64,000 nucleotides of DNA from CAYNRA01 sp046296415 (GCA_046296415.1 JBKBLN010000004.1:62001-126000); one strand, 5' to 3'; counted from the stretch's first letter, positions 1-9,280 are shown. Made by a program: numbers and translations. Notes: generated by a model not told the origin, from the sequence alone.

Positions 1-15
1 AAAAAATGTAAAATC

Positions 16-1080
16 ATGAAAATAATCATTAGTGGAGGCGGTACGGGTGGACACATCTATCCAGCCATTGCCATTGCAGACGCTGTCAAAGCACGAATCC
101 CGGAGGCAGAAATTCTATTTGTAGGGGCGGAGGGGAAAATGGAGATGGAGAAAGTACCTAAAGCGGGTTATCCCATTGAAGGCCTACCAATCGCCGGAAT
201 TAATCGCCAAAATTGGATGGCGAATCTTGGTTTCCCAGTAAAGCTTGTTCAAAGTATCTGGAAAGCATGGAAAATCGTTCGAAATTTTCGGCCAGATGCG
301 GTGGTCGGTGTGGGAGGGTATGCTAGCGGACCTACCTTGTGGTGTGCAGGGCGTTTGGGTATCCCCACATTGATTCAAGAACAAAACTCCTTTGCCGGAA
401 AAACCAATCAATGGCTAGCCGGTAAAGCTAAGCGCATTTGTGTAGCCTATCCCAACATGGAGCGTTTTTTTCCGTCTGATCGAATTCTGTTTACAGGAAA
501 TCCGGTTCGAGCGGATATTTGCAAACAATTGCCTGAGATGGCCTCGGCTCGTCGTCATTTTGGATTGCATCCAGAACGCCCAACGGTTCTTGTGATCGGA
601 GGAAGTCAAGGGGCTCGAAGCATCAACTTGGGAGTCGAGAAATACCTTTCTACCATTTTGTCGGCCGGGTATCAAGTGATTTGGCAAACAGGCAAGTCGT
701 TTTCTGCACCGCCAACTACCGAGGGTGTCTATGTGAGTCCTTTCATTTATGACATGGCCCAAGCCTATGCGGCGGCGGATGTTGTGATTTCACGAGCCGG
801 AGCTTTGTCGGTATCCGAACTTTGCATAGTTCAAAAGCCGGCTATTTTGGTCCCCTTCCCACATGCTGCCGAGGATCATCAAACAGAAAACGCGCGCGCG
901 TTGGTGCAAGCCGATGCGGCTGTTTTGATCAAGGATGCGGATGTACAAGGCCAATTGTGGGAACAGCTTAACCACGTATTGACAGACCCAGCGCTTCGAG
1001 CTCGATTATCGAATCAAATGAAATCTTTTGCTAAACCCCAAGCAGCGGCTACCATCGCTGATGAAATTATTCGGTTGTGA
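16..1080 (+). CDS. murG: MurG, lipid II-forming GlcNAc transferase
   Basis: This 354-aa protein adds GlcNAc from UDP-GlcNAc to lipid I, making lipid II on the inner face of the cytoplasmic membrane. The N-terminal glycine-rich motif GGGTGGH (residues 7-13), the IQEQNS segment (about 120-125) and the donor-site motif GGSQGARSIN (from about 195) are typical of the family, and the length is normal. The ATG at 16 places the glycine motif where it belongs. The stop overlaps the GTG start of the next gene in a GTGA, which suggests translational coupling in the dcw operon. Sure of family and function. Confidence 0.97.
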   Translation: MKIIISGGGTGGHIYPAIAIADAVKARIPEAEILFVGAEGKMEMEKVPKAGYPIEGLPIAGINRQNWMANLGFPVKLVQSIWKAWKIVRNFRPDAVVGVGGYASGPTLWCAGRLGIPTLIQEQNSFAGKTNQWLAGKAKRICVAYPNMERFFPSDRILFTGNPVRADICKQLPEMASARRHFGLHPERPTVLVIGGSQGARSINLGVEKYLSTILSAGYQVIWQTGKSFSAPPTTEGVYVSPFIYDMAQAYAAADVVISRAGALSVSELCIVQKPAILVPFPHAAEDHQTENARALVQADAAVLIKDADVQGQLWEQLNHVLTDPALRARLSNQMKSFAKPQAAATIADEIIRL

Positions 1081-1862
1081 AAACATTTTTCTCAGAAAGT
1101 ATAGCGGATTATCGAACCTACACGTTCAATTACAGCATTTATGCCATTCGAGAGCCGGGTGATCGGCTCGAAGACATTTATGGAAAAGGTTTTTTGCCCT
1201 ACAGTGCCCAGACCAACATTGAATCCGAGGTATTTTATCTGGCTCGAAGTTTACGGGTAGATTTGGCCAATTTTACCGATACTTCCGAAAATAGACGAGT
1301 GAATCGCTTGGTTGAGCCTCTACAATTAACCTTGGAGGTTGTTCCTAAGTCGGAGGTCGACCTCGAAGACCCTGTTTTTCAGGCATTTTGTTCATCGTAT
1401 ATTTCAGAACGGATCGGGGATGATCACATGAGTGAAGCTCGGTGGAAGTATATTTTATCTTGGGATCTTGGTTCGCATTTGTTCCGTTTTACTTTTCCTG
1501 ATGGCAAACTAGCGGGATTCGTTTTGGCCGCCATGGATGATGAAATCGTGCATTACTGGTTTGCTTTTTTTGATACGGCCTACATGCGGACTCACTCCCT
1601 GGGAAAATGGATGATGTGGCGTGTGATTGCCTGGGCCAAAGAAAACCAACGGCGCTATGTTTATCTGGGGACTGCCTATAAACCAGGCGCTCTGTATAAA
1701 ATTCGGGACCACAAAGGACTTCGTTTTTTTGATGGCTTGCAGTGGAATGAGGATATGAAGTCCTTAAAAGCGCAGTGTGAACAAGACGAAACGCCCTTGT
1801 CCATGGATCGTTTCAAACTCTTAGAAGAACCTCAATTATTTTTGAATTCATTATTGAGATGA
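1077..1862 (+). CDS. Ate/Bpt-like GNAT-fold transferase in the dcw cluster
   Basis: This 261-aa protein resembles the C-terminal domain of arginyl/leucyl-tRNA-protein transferases (Ate1/Bpt), which have a GNAT fold. The resemblance is clearest at about residues 174-224: a SLGKWMMWRVIAWA helix, then YVYLGTAYKPGALYK and FFDGLQW, matching the family's SLG...YLGY...YK...W layout. The N-terminal Cys cluster of classic Ate1 is absent. It overlaps murG (GTGA) and ftsQ (ATGA), so it is co-translated with division genes. Whether it acts on tRNA/protein N-termini, on a cell-wall precursor or on something else cannot be told from the sequence. murC, which often sits here, is not in this slot. Confidence 0.7.
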   Translation: MKTFFSESIADYRTYTFNYSIYAIREPGDRLEDIYGKGFLPYSAQTNIESEVFYLARSLRVDLANFTDTSENRRVNRLVEPLQLTLEVVPKSEVDLEDPVFQAFCSSYISERIGDDHMSEARWKYILSWDLGSHLFRFTFPDGKLAGFVLAAMDDEIVHYWFAFFDTAYMRTHSLGKWMMWRVIAWAKENQRRYVYLGTAYKPGALYKIRDHKGLRFFDGLQWNEDMKSLKAQCEQDETPLSMDRFKLLEEPQLFLNSLLR

Positions 1863-2605
1863 AAAAATACACGACTTGGATCGCTTTGGGAAGTGCTCTT
1901 CTATTGATTGGGGCCGTGTTGTTATGGCTCGGAAAAGGTCGAAAAAGTCGAGTATGTGATCGCTTGGTGGTTGAAATTAAAAATCCACCCCATGAAACGT
2001 TTGTCACCGAGGAGGAAATTATTGACTATGCTACATTGGAAGGGCAAGATCAGGTAGAAGGAAAGCGGATGGATGCGGTGTCGCTTGAAGCTTTGGAAAA
2101 TCGGGTGCTTAAAAATCCACGCGTAAAAAGCTGTGAAGCCTATTGGCGATTAACAGGAACTTTGTATTTGGATGTACAACCGTATTATCCGATTGCCCGT
2201 GTCATTCGCCGGGGAAAACCTGGTTTTTATATGGACGAAACGGGTCATACCTTTCCACCGCCACGACATTACTCTGCCCGAACCTTGTTGATCAGTGGGG
2301 GGTATGTGAATGCGAAACCTCATTTGAAAGATTCGCTCAGTGCGCCCATCCGCGACGTGATCCAATACATACGAAAAGATCCATTTTGGTCGGTTCAAAT
2401 TACCCAATTGGATATAGATCGTGACGGCTATATGCACGCAGTGCCCTTGGTAGGTGACTATTTGATTGCGTTGGGGTATCCCACCCAAATGGCATTGAAA
2501 TGGGAAAAATTGAAGGAATATTATGCACATTTGCATGATCAACCCAATCTTCAACCCACACGACGTTTGGATATTTCCGTCGGAAGTCAATTGATCGTTG
2601 ATTAA
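1859..2605 (+). CDS. ftsQ: FtsQ-type cell division protein
   Basis: This 248-aa bitopic membrane protein is the expected FtsQ/DivIB of the divisome. It has a short cytoplasmic N-terminus, one membrane helix (about residues 8-26, WIALGSALLLIGAVLLWL), and then a periplasmic POTRA-like part containing NPRVKSCEAYWRLTGTLYLD. Sequence conservation in FtsQ is low, so position between murG and ftsA is an important part of the call. The ATG overlaps the preceding stop as ATGA. It is followed by about 95 bp of AT-rich sequence before ftsA. Confidence 0.88.
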   Translation: MKKYTTWIALGSALLLIGAVLLWLGKGRKSRVCDRLVVEIKNPPHETFVTEEEIIDYATLEGQDQVEGKRMDAVSLEALENRVLKNPRVKSCEAYWRLTGTLYLDVQPYYPIARVIRRGKPGFYMDETGHTFPPPRHYSARTLLISGGYVNAKPHLKDSLSAPIRDVIQYIRKDPFWSVQITQLDIDRDGYMHAVPLVGDYLIALGYPTQMALKWEKLKEYYAHLHDQPNLQPTRRLDISVGSQLIVD

Positions 2606-2699
2606 TCGGTTAAAATGCCTTTAATCCAAAAAAAATAGATAATTTTATTGTTTAAACGTTCCAAGTCCTCAAACAACAATAGCATTAACGCGTCAGTGC

Positions 2700-4094
2700 A
2701 TGAAAGGGTATAACGAGATAGTGGTTGGCTTAGACATCGGCAGCTCGAAGGTTCGGGCTGTGGCTGGGTCATTAACGGAAGAGGGTTACATCAAAATCGA
2801 AGGATTTGAAGAAGAATCCTTTACTTTAATGGATTCCGGGGTATTCAATGGTCAAATCGTCAATGTGCCAAACTGTACCCGCCTTATTGATTCGGTGCTA
2901 CAAACGCTGGCCGATCGGTGTAATTCCGATATTGACACCATCAACATCAATATTTCGGGAACGGCAGTGTCCACTCAAGAACACCAAGGGGTAGTAACGG
3001 CTAGTGGAGAAAACATTACGATTCAATCCCAAGATGTGGATAAACTAATTCAGCACATTCAAATGTCGTTCCAAGTCAAGGAAGGACATGTGATTGTGCA
3101 TACTCTTCCACTGGATTTTCGAGTGAACAATACGCCAGCCGAGAATCCGGTTGGCCGAGTGGGTGTTCAACTTTCTGGAAATTACCAAGTTGTCACGCAT
3201 TCCCGGAGCGAATTAGAAACGTTGAATAGTACGATCCAGAGAATTAACTCGAAGGTCGAAGATCTCCGGATGGTCCGTCCGTTGCGAATCGACATGATGG
3301 TCTTGGGATCTATGGCAGAGGCATTTTCCTTATTGACTCCCTCCGACCGACGGAATGGTGTAGCGGTGGCTCACATGGGTCAGGATTTAACGGAAATTAC
3401 AGTCTTTTACCGCGGTGGATTGCGTTTCCGATCGGTACTTCCCATCGCCGGAAGAACCATTACCAATGATCTAGCAGAGGCATTTAAAATTCAGCCAGAA
3501 GAAGCTGAAAAACTTAAAGTGGTCTATAGTTTGTTGCTTTCCTTGGGCGAATTGCAAACCGAGGGCGAACTCGTTGTCGATGGCGTCGATGGCCTACCTC
3601 CTAAGCGGGTCTCGGTAAAACAAATTCAAGAAGTCGTTGAGGTTCGTTTATTGGAGCTAGCCTATCTTGTGTCAAAAGAATTGGAAAAATCAGACTTCAA
3701 AGATATGTTGAACCACGGCCTCGTCTTATCGGGAGGTACGTCCAATATGTACCGAATCCTTCCGGTGTTTGAAGAGGTCCTGGGCAAAGCTTTTTTGGTT
3801 CGGAAAGCAGATCCCCTCCGCTTCGTGAAAACCGATGTAAACGATGTATCCCTGCGAAACATCAAAAATGCCACGGCCATCGGATTGATGTTGGCCTCCT
3901 TACAGCCGTTTGACCAACGATTCCCAGACAATCGTACCTTGCTCTCACCGCAACGAAGTCGGGATGTTTCTTCGGTGGTTAAAAAGCCTAATGTCAATGA
4001 GGAAAGCAAACCAAACAAAGAGCAACAATCCCTCATCAACCGAATTAAAAATACGATTGGATTGGGGGGTAAAGATCTAAACGACCTGTATTAA
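2700..4094 (+). CDS. ftsA: FtsA, actin-like divisome protein
   Basis: This 464-aa actin-fold ATPase tethers FtsZ to the membrane. The phosphate-1 motif GLDIGSSKVRAVAG (about residues 10-23) and the late adenosine motif LSGGTSNM (around 345) are visible. The C-terminal tail is longer than in Enterobacteria and ends in a KEQQSLINRIKNTIGLG segment, which could be the amphipathic membrane-targeting helix. It lies 13 bp upstream of ftsZ and is almost certainly co-transcribed with it. Confidence 0.96.
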   Translation: MKGYNEIVVGLDIGSSKVRAVAGSLTEEGYIKIEGFEEESFTLMDSGVFNGQIVNVPNCTRLIDSVLQTLADRCNSDIDTININISGTAVSTQEHQGVVTASGENITIQSQDVDKLIQHIQMSFQVKEGHVIVHTLPLDFRVNNTPAENPVGRVGVQLSGNYQVVTHSRSELETLNSTIQRINSKVEDLRMVRPLRIDMMVLGSMAEAFSLLTPSDRRNGVAVAHMGQDLTEITVFYRGGLRFRSVLPIAGRTITNDLAEAFKIQPEEAEKLKVVYSLLLSLGELQTEGELVVDGVDGLPPKRVSVKQIQEVVEVRLLELAYLVSKELEKSDFKDMLNHGLVLSGGTSNMYRILPVFEEVLGKAFLVRKADPLRFVKTDVNDVSLRNIKNATAIGLMLASLQPFDQRFPDNRTLLSPQRSRDVSSVVKKPNVNEESKPNKEQQSLINRIKNTIGLGGKDLNDLY

Positions 4095-4107
4095 ACTTCC
4101 TGAGCAT

Positions 4108-5436
4108 ATGCTGTATAACCAAGAATTTGAACTCGATTTCAAAGCGGATTTCCCGCATATTATCAAAGTAGTGGGTGTAGGTGGCGCGGGTGGAAATGCC
4201 GTTCGTCATATGACCAAATTGGGTATTCATGAAGTGGACTTTATCGCTTGCAATACCGACAATCAGGTATTAAATAGCTTGCCGGATGAAGTGACTAAGG
4301 TTCAATTAGGTATCGAATTAACAAAAGGTTTGGGTGCCGGAGCCATCCCGGAAATGGGTCGAAAGGCCGCCGAGGAGTCCGAAAAAACCATTCGTCAGTT
4401 GTTTCTTGCTCCCACCGAGATGGTATTTATAACGGCGGGTATGGGTGGAGGAACCGGTACTGGCGCAGCCCCCGTGGTGGCTCGGATCGCCAAGGAAATG
4501 AACTGCCTTACCGTGGGAGTCGTAACCGATCCCTTTGGATTTGAAGGGACTCAAAAAATCGAACAAGCCCATGCCGGGATCGCAGAATTGAAAAAACACT
4601 GTGATACCGTGCTGGTGATCAAAAACGATCGTCTGGCTGATATGTTTGGTGATTTGGATATTGAGATTGCGTATAGTTTGGCCGATGACGTCTTGGCCAA
4701 TGCCGTAAAAAGTATCGCCGAGGTGATCACTCGTCCCGGGATTATCAACCTAGATTTTGCCGATGTGAAGACCGTTCTGGGTGGAGCTGGACAGGCCCTC
4801 ATGGGGTCTGCCGAGGCCACAGGCTCAGACCGTGCAGCAGATGCCATCAAACGAGCCTTGGAGTCGCCTCTGTTAGAAGAAAATAAAATTGATGGGGCTA
4901 AACGAATTTTGGTAACCCTCGCCTACAGTGACGAAAAGCCAGAGTACCGAATCAAAATGTCGGATCAGAAAAAGGTGACCAGCTTTATCGAATCTCAGAT
5001 TGCCTCAAAAGCCCAGATATTCAAGCACGGATTTGCCATTGATCGGTCATTGAAGGACAAGGTTCGTGTAACGGTTGTTGCCGCAGGATTTGACGCGAAA
5101 TTTCAGGTAGAGGTAGAAGCCAGCGATCCTGTGTCATCCTCAACCAAATCTCCAGCGGTTAGTTCACCTTCCAAACCCGTGGCCGCAGAACCCGAGCCGA
5201 CGACCCCCGTGGCACCCGCGTTCGAGCCGATTTCTTCCGGTAATTTGCCTGAACTACTTTCTCGTATTCAAGCTACTCATGATGGTAAAGCCGTTGATTT
5301 TATGGCCTTGCAATCGCCTGCTTTTCGTCGTTTTGGGGTACCACTCACACGGCTCAATGGGGCAAGCCAGCAAGCTAGTTTATCAGTTAACCTTCAGGAA
5401 ATTTACCACGAGCTTCATAAACTCAGAATTGTGTAA
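4108..5436 (+). CDS. ftsZ: FtsZ, tubulin-like division GTPase
   Basis: This 442-aa protein polymerises into the Z ring. It has the N-terminal GGAGGNAV loop, the tubulin signature GGGTGTGAAP (about residues 113-122) and the T7 synergy loop NLDFADVKTVL (about 214-224). A Pro/Ser/Glu-rich linker (about 330-380) leads to LQSPAFRRFGVPL (about 401-413), which looks like the conserved C-terminal peptide that binds FtsA. An extra 26-residue tail follows it, ending HELHKLRIV. A strong terminator lies just after the stop. Confidence 0.98.
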   Translation: MLYNQEFELDFKADFPHIIKVVGVGGAGGNAVRHMTKLGIHEVDFIACNTDNQVLNSLPDEVTKVQLGIELTKGLGAGAIPEMGRKAAEESEKTIRQLFLAPTEMVFITAGMGGGTGTGAAPVVARIAKEMNCLTVGVVTDPFGFEGTQKIEQAHAGIAELKKHCDTVLVIKNDRLADMFGDLDIEIAYSLADDVLANAVKSIAEVITRPGIINLDFADVKTVLGGAGQALMGSAEATGSDRAADAIKRALESPLLEENKIDGAKRILVTLAYSDEKPEYRIKMSDQKKVTSFIESQIASKAQIFKHGFAIDRSLKDKVRVTVVAAGFDAKFQVEVEASDPVSSSTKSPAVSSPSKPVAAEPEPTTPVAPAFEPISSGNLPELLSRIQATHDGKAVDFMALQSPAFRRFGVPLTRLNGASQQASLSVNLQEIYHELHKLRIV

Positions 5437-5443
5437 TCCAAAT

Positions 5444-5473
5444 AAAAAAGAGGGATTTCGATCCCTCTTTTTT
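5444..5473. terminator. Bidirectional terminator with UUCG tetraloop
   Basis: A perfect 13-bp stem (AAAAAAGAGGGAT / ATCCCTCTTTTTT) closes on a TTCG tetraloop. The A-run on one side and T-run on the other let it end transcription from ftsZ on the plus strand and from the convergent Fe-S protein gene on the minus strand, whose stop codon overlaps its edge. Confidence 0.9.
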
Positions 5474-6260
5474 ATTTTTCAAGTCCTTCCCAAACGAGTT
5501 CGGAGAGATCATATACTTTTACGTCGTGTTCTCTTTCTTTATTTTTGACACCGTCCGAGATCATGGTCATGCAGAATGGGCAACCTACGGCAATCGCCTG
5601 AGCCCCTGTTTCCAATGCCTCCTCGATACGCTCAATATTGACATCTTTTTTACCCTTTTCGGGCTCTTTAAACATTTGTGCTCCACCCGCGCCGCAACAT
5701 AAACCATTGGTTTTGCATCGCTTCATTTCCACCAAGTCGGCATCCAACTTCTCAATAACTTGCCTCGGTGCTTCGAAGATCTGGTTGGCACGTCCTAGGT
5801 AGCAGGAGTCATGAAACGTAATTTTTTTGCCTTTCCATGCCCCTTGATCTGCTAAGCGAACCCGGCCTTCGTCGATCAATTGTTGAAGATAAGTACTATG
5901 GTGGATTACCTCGTAGGTTCCCCCTAATTCAGGATACTCGTTTTTTAGCGTATTAAAGCAATGCGGGCATGCCGTGACGATCTTCTGAATTCCGTATCCA
6001 TTCAAAACCGCAATATTTTGCTGCGCCAGCATTTGAAAGGTAAATTCATTTCCCGCTCTTCGAGCCGGATCCCCCGTGCAGCTCTCCTCCGTTCCCAATA
6101 CAGCAAACGAAACACCAATGTGTTGTAAGATTTGAGCAAAAGTACGAGTCACTTTTTTATAGCGGTCATCAAAGGCCCCAGCACAACCTACCCAAAACAG
6201 AACCTCGGGTTGTTCGCCGCGTGCAGCCATTTCGGCCATTGTTTGAACAGATGTTACCAT
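5472..6260 (-). CDS. (Fe-S)-binding CCG-domain protein (HdrB/LutA-like)
   Basis: This 262-aa cytoplasmic protein has two cysteine-rich CCG-type domains as in heterodisulfide reductase subunit B, LutA and GlpC. The first half has GCAGAFDDR and CPHCF; the second has HDSCYLGR, then CCGAGG (C188-C189) and GCPFC (about 225-228). Such proteins usually pass electrons together with a partner carrying a 4Fe-4S ferredoxin domain, but no such partner is adjacent here, so the redox substrate is unknown. A well-formed promoter lies upstream of its ATG. Convergent with ftsZ, sharing the terminator. Confidence 0.85.
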   Translation of the reverse strand: MVTSVQTMAEMAARGEQPEVLFWVGCAGAFDDRYKKVTRTFAQILQHIGVSFAVLGTEESCTGDPARRAGNEFTFQMLAQQNIAVLNGYGIQKIVTACPHCFNTLKNEYPELGGTYEVIHHSTYLQQLIDEGRVRLADQGAWKGKKITFHDSCYLGRANQIFEAPRQVIEKLDADLVEMKRCKTNGLCCGAGGAQMFKEPEKGKKDVNIERIEEALETGAQAIAVGCPFCMTMISDGVKNKEREHDVKVYDLSELVWEGLEK

Positions 6261-6282
6261 GGTTTAACGGTTGATAGTGAAA

Positions 6283-6314
6283 CAAAAATAGTATGCAAGC
6301 ATAATATTTGCAAA
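6283..6314 (-). promoter_or_regulatory. Bacteroidota-type promoter for the CCG protein
   Basis: Read on the minus strand, a TTTG (-33, 6311-6314) is separated by 20 nt from TATTTTTG (-7, 6283-6290). This matches the known TTTG-N19-21-TAnnTTTG consensus of the phylum's primary sigma factor and sits just upstream of the start at 6260. Confidence 0.7.
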
Positions 6315-6395
6315 TATTCTTTTTGAATTCTTCCTCGAAAAAATGGGATAGAATCTTTATTTTGTCTTCATGTTTCAATAAAAGAGAAGGAAAAT

Positions 6396-7409
6396 ATGAG
6401 ACAATTTGGGGTGGTGGGTTTATGGATGATTTCGATGGTGGCATTTGGTCAGGAATTACCTGTTCAGTTCAGACAACAAGGAAAGCATGTGGAGGTGACT
6501 ATTGGAAAGCAAATGGTGACTCGATTCTTTGATCCTGGACCCGAGGTTTTGAAAAAGCCGGTGTTATTTCCGGTCCTGACACCCGGAGGGACGGTCGTGA
6601 CACGCGGCTGGCCTGTTGATCCTCGGCCGGGGGATGCCCAGGATCATCCGCATCATGTGGGAATTTGGTTTAATTACGAGTCTGTCAACGATCATGATTA
6701 TTGGAATAATTCCATTGAGGTAGAAAAAGCGGGGGATAAGCGGGCATTTGGGACGATTCGAACCACTCAGGTAGGTCCTTGGAAAAATGGTCCGAAGGGG
6801 ACACTGCCATGGAAAGCGGAATGGGTGGATAGCCAAGGTCAGCGAGTATTGGAGGAGGAGACCGTTCTTACCTTCCAAGGAACTTCGACGTACACTTTAA
6901 TCGATCGAACCACCACCTTAACAGCATCGTCTAACACGGTATTGTTTCGGGATATAAAGGATGGTTTGTATGCCATTCGGGTTCGCCGGGAATTGGAACA
7001 CCCAGCGAGGGGGGCTGCTTCGTATTCGGATGCTTCGGGTAAAGTAACCGAAGTGGCGGCCGCACAAGGAGAGCCAACGGGACGTTACCGAAATCAGGCC
7101 GGAATTTTAGGTGAGGACACCTGGGGAAAAAGATCCCCCTGGGTAACCTTAGAAGGTAGAGTCGATGGAAAACCCGTGTCCATTACCATCCTAGACCATC
7201 CTGAAAATCCAGGCTATCCAGCGTATTGGCACACGCGCGGATATGGACTTTTTTCGATCAACCCACTTGGTCAGTCCATATTTACTCAAGGAAAAGAGCA
7301 GCTTAACTTCACTTTAGGAGCCGGGAAGTCGGTCACGTTTCGGTACCGAATGATTTTGGCGGATCGCCATTTCTCTCAAGAGGAGTTGAATGGATTTTTT
7401 AACCGTTGA
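6396..7409 (+). CDS. Exported PmoA-like (DUF6807) protein
   Basis: This 337-aa protein has a signal peptide (cleavage near residues 18-19, after AFG) and the body of the DUF6807/'PmoA-like' family. Diagnostic is a His-rich block, DHPHHVGIWFNYESVNDHDYW, at about residues 83-103. Despite the name, these proteins are not methane monooxygenase subunits; in Bacteroidota they usually occur with carbohydrate-use genes, and the role is unknown. No sugar-degradation genes are adjacent here, so it looks like a single-gene unit, divergent from the Fe-S protein gene. Confidence 0.8.
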   Translation: MRQFGVVGLWMISMVAFGQELPVQFRQQGKHVEVTIGKQMVTRFFDPGPEVLKKPVLFPVLTPGGTVVTRGWPVDPRPGDAQDHPHHVGIWFNYESVNDHDYWNNSIEVEKAGDKRAFGTIRTTQVGPWKNGPKGTLPWKAEWVDSQGQRVLEEETVLTFQGTSTYTLIDRTTTLTASSNTVLFRDIKDGLYAIRVRRELEHPARGAASYSDASGKVTEVAAAQGEPTGRYRNQAGILGEDTWGKRSPWVTLEGRVDGKPVSITILDHPENPGYPAYWHTRGYGLFSINPLGQSIFTQGKEQLNFTLGAGKSVTFRYRMILADRHFSQEELNGFFNR

Positions 7410-7436
7410 TCCGCCACCGCATCTCTTCTTCCCAAC

Positions 7437-7470
7437 TTGCATTCAATTGATTGAAAAAAAGGTATATTCG
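7437..7470 (+). promoter_or_regulatory. Possible promoter of terC
   Basis: TTG (7437-7439) and TATATTCG (7463-7470) are 23 nt apart, a little long and with one mismatch to TAnnTTTG, and lie 24 bp before the terC ATG. Weak candidate. Confidence 0.3.
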
Positions 7471-7493
7471 CACAAAAAAGGAAAATTTATTTT

Positions 7494-8249
7494 ATGGAAG
7501 AACTATTGACCACCGCGGCTCTGACCAGTGTGATCACTTTGACTTTACTCGAGCTAGTGTTGGGTATTGACAACATCATTTTTATTTCCATCATTGCAGG
7601 GAAGCTCCCTACCTTGGAGCAAAAGAAAGCCCGAAATATTGGTCTTGTACTGGCTATGCTGCTTCGTGTAGGACTTTTATTTGTCTTGGGATGGATACTA
7701 GGATTGGAAAAAGACCTATTCAACCTACAAGACTTTGGTTTGAGTTTTGATGTCGGCTTTTCTGGGAAAGACTTGATCCTTTTAAGTGGAGGTCTATTCT
7801 TGTTAGTTAAAGCGACTACCGAAATTCACCATAAAATTGAAGGAAAAACAGAAGAGGAAAAAAATGCAAGTAAGGCCTCCAACTCGTTGTCAAAGGCTAT
7901 TTTAGATATTTCCATTATCAATATTGTATTTTCTGTTGACTCCATCATCACGGCCGTTGGTATGACCAACATCATTCCGGTAATGGCAGCGTCAATTATT
8001 TTATCGACCATCGGTATGCTGTTATTTGCCAAGAACGTCGGGGATTTTGTCGAAGCTCACCCGACTGTCAAAATGCTTGCCCTGTCGTTTTTGGTGATGA
8101 TTGGAACGTTATTGGTGGCCGAAGCTTTCCATGTGCATGTGCCCAAAGGGTATGTATATTTTGCGATGGCCTTCTCGTTTCTAGTTGAAATGTTGAACAT
8201 CCAGATGCGAAAGAAGCAACAGCCGACTAATCTACGGGATATCCTTTAA
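7494..8249 (+). CDS. TerC-family integral membrane protein
   Basis: This 251-aa polytopic protein has about seven membrane segments and belongs to the TerC family. The signature acidic motif ELVLGIDNIIF (about residues 20-30) is repeated in the second half as FSVDSIITAVG, reflecting the internal duplication of the family. Members are linked to tellurite resistance, Mn2+ export or loading of exoenzymes; which applies here is not visible. Seventeen bp separate it from the acyltransferase gene, so the two may share a transcript. Confidence 0.88.
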   Translation: MEELLTTAALTSVITLTLLELVLGIDNIIFISIIAGKLPTLEQKKARNIGLVLAMLLRVGLLFVLGWILGLEKDLFNLQDFGLSFDVGFSGKDLILLSGGLFLLVKATTEIHHKIEGKTEEEKNASKASNSLSKAILDISIINIVFSVDSIITAVGMTNIIPVMAASIILSTIGMLLFAKNVGDFVEAHPTVKMLALSFLVMIGTLLVAEAFHVHVPKGYVYFAMAFSFLVEMLNIQMRKKQQPTNLRDIL

Positions 8250-8265
8250 ATCCAACTGCTGGACT

Positions 8266-9018
8266 ATGACGCGGAAAAAAAGTGGGTGGGATTATCTGTA
8301 TTTTGGGTATGCAGCTTTTTTAATCATAGCCATTTACCTAATCCTTCATCCCTTTATCTGGATTTGTCTGCAAGTTCCCTCTTGGAAACCTATGGCCCAT
8401 CGCTTAACTCAGCTTTGGGCCTGGGTATATTTTCCCTTAATCGGCCAGAAATTATCCATTCAATGGAAACAACCGCTGGATCCGAAAGGAACGTATGTTT
8501 TTGTGGCCAATCATTTTTCCTATTATGATGTGGCTGTTGGCATGGGAGTGGTACCCCATTATTTTGCGTATGTGGGGAAGAGTTCCGTAAAGAAAATCCC
8601 TCTTTTAGGATATATGTTTCGGAAACTCCACATTCAGGTGGATCGAAGTGAAAAGAATAGCCGTTCTACCTCGTTGCGAAGAGCCATGCAAGCCGTTGCG
8701 TCGGGCCGGTCGGTGTTTATCATGCCGGAGGGGGGCATTGTTTCAGATCAGATCCCGCAAATGAAAACCCCGTTGAAGGACGGAGCTTTTTTGGTAGCCA
8801 TTGACCAACAAGTGCCGATAGTCCCCATTTCTTTTCTAAATTTGCATGAGATCATGCCTGAAAATTTTCTCTTTTACGGGAAACCCAAGATTCTAGTTCA
8901 TGAACCGGTATCTACCATAGGGTTGACACGCGAGAATTTGTCGGAGCTAAAAGAACAGGTGTATCATCTCATTCAAGATTCGTTAAATCAATATGAAACT
9001 CGATCCCGCCACCATTGA
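8266..9018 (+). CDS. 1-acyl-glycerol-3-phosphate acyltransferase (PlsC family)
   Basis: This 250-aa membrane-associated acyltransferase would convert lysophosphatidate to phosphatidate. The catalytic NHxxxxD box is NHFSYYD (residues 81-87) and the glycerol-phosphate binding box is PEGGIVS (about 153-159). An N-terminal hydrophobic segment (about 10-34) anchors it. Its last 26 bp overlap the start of gatC in another frame, so the two are translationally coupled. The family is secure; other glycerolipid or ornithine-lipid acceptors remain possible. Confidence 0.88.
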   Translation: MTRKKSGWDYLYFGYAAFLIIAIYLILHPFIWICLQVPSWKPMAHRLTQLWAWVYFPLIGQKLSIQWKQPLDPKGTYVFVANHFSYYDVAVGMGVVPHYFAYVGKSSVKKIPLLGYMFRKLHIQVDRSEKNSRSTSLRRAMQAVASGRSVFIMPEGGIVSDQIPQMKTPLKDGAFLVAIDQQVPIVPISFLNLHEIMPENFLFYGKPKILVHEPVSTIGLTRENLSELKEQVYHLIQDSLNQYETRSRHH

Positions 9019-9280
9019 AAAAATGGCTCATTTATCTCGATTGCGTTTGACTCCAGAGGAATCGGTGCAAATGGAGGAGACCTTAACCAAAATTTTGGGT
9101 TGGATGGAGCAACTCAATGAGATCGACACGACTGGGGTAGAGCCCTTGGTCCATTTAAGTCCGCGGGTCAACGTTTTTCGGGAGGATATTGCACAGCCGA
9201 GTTTGAATCCTGAGGTAGGTTTGGCCAATGCGCCATCTCGCGACGGACATTTTTTTACCGTTCCTAAGGTGAAGGAATAA
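8993..9280 (+). CDS. gatC: GatC, Asp/Glu-tRNA amidotransferase subunit C
   Basis: This 95-aa protein is the small subunit of the GatCAB complex, which amidates mischarged Glu-tRNA(Gln) or Asp-tRNA(Asn). The layout is typical: helical N-terminus with KMAHLSRLRLTPEE, then the extended VEPLVHLSPRVNVFREDIAQPS that wraps GatA, ending in FTVPKVKE. The length is normal. It overlaps plsC by 26 bp and meets the convergent xdhC-like gene with a 17-bp overlap. gatA and gatB are not in the window. Confidence 0.95.
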   Translation: MKLDPATIEKMAHLSRLRLTPEESVQMEETLTKILGWMEQLNEIDTTGVEPLVHLSPRVNVFREDIAQPSLNPEVGLANAPSRDGHFFTVPKVKE

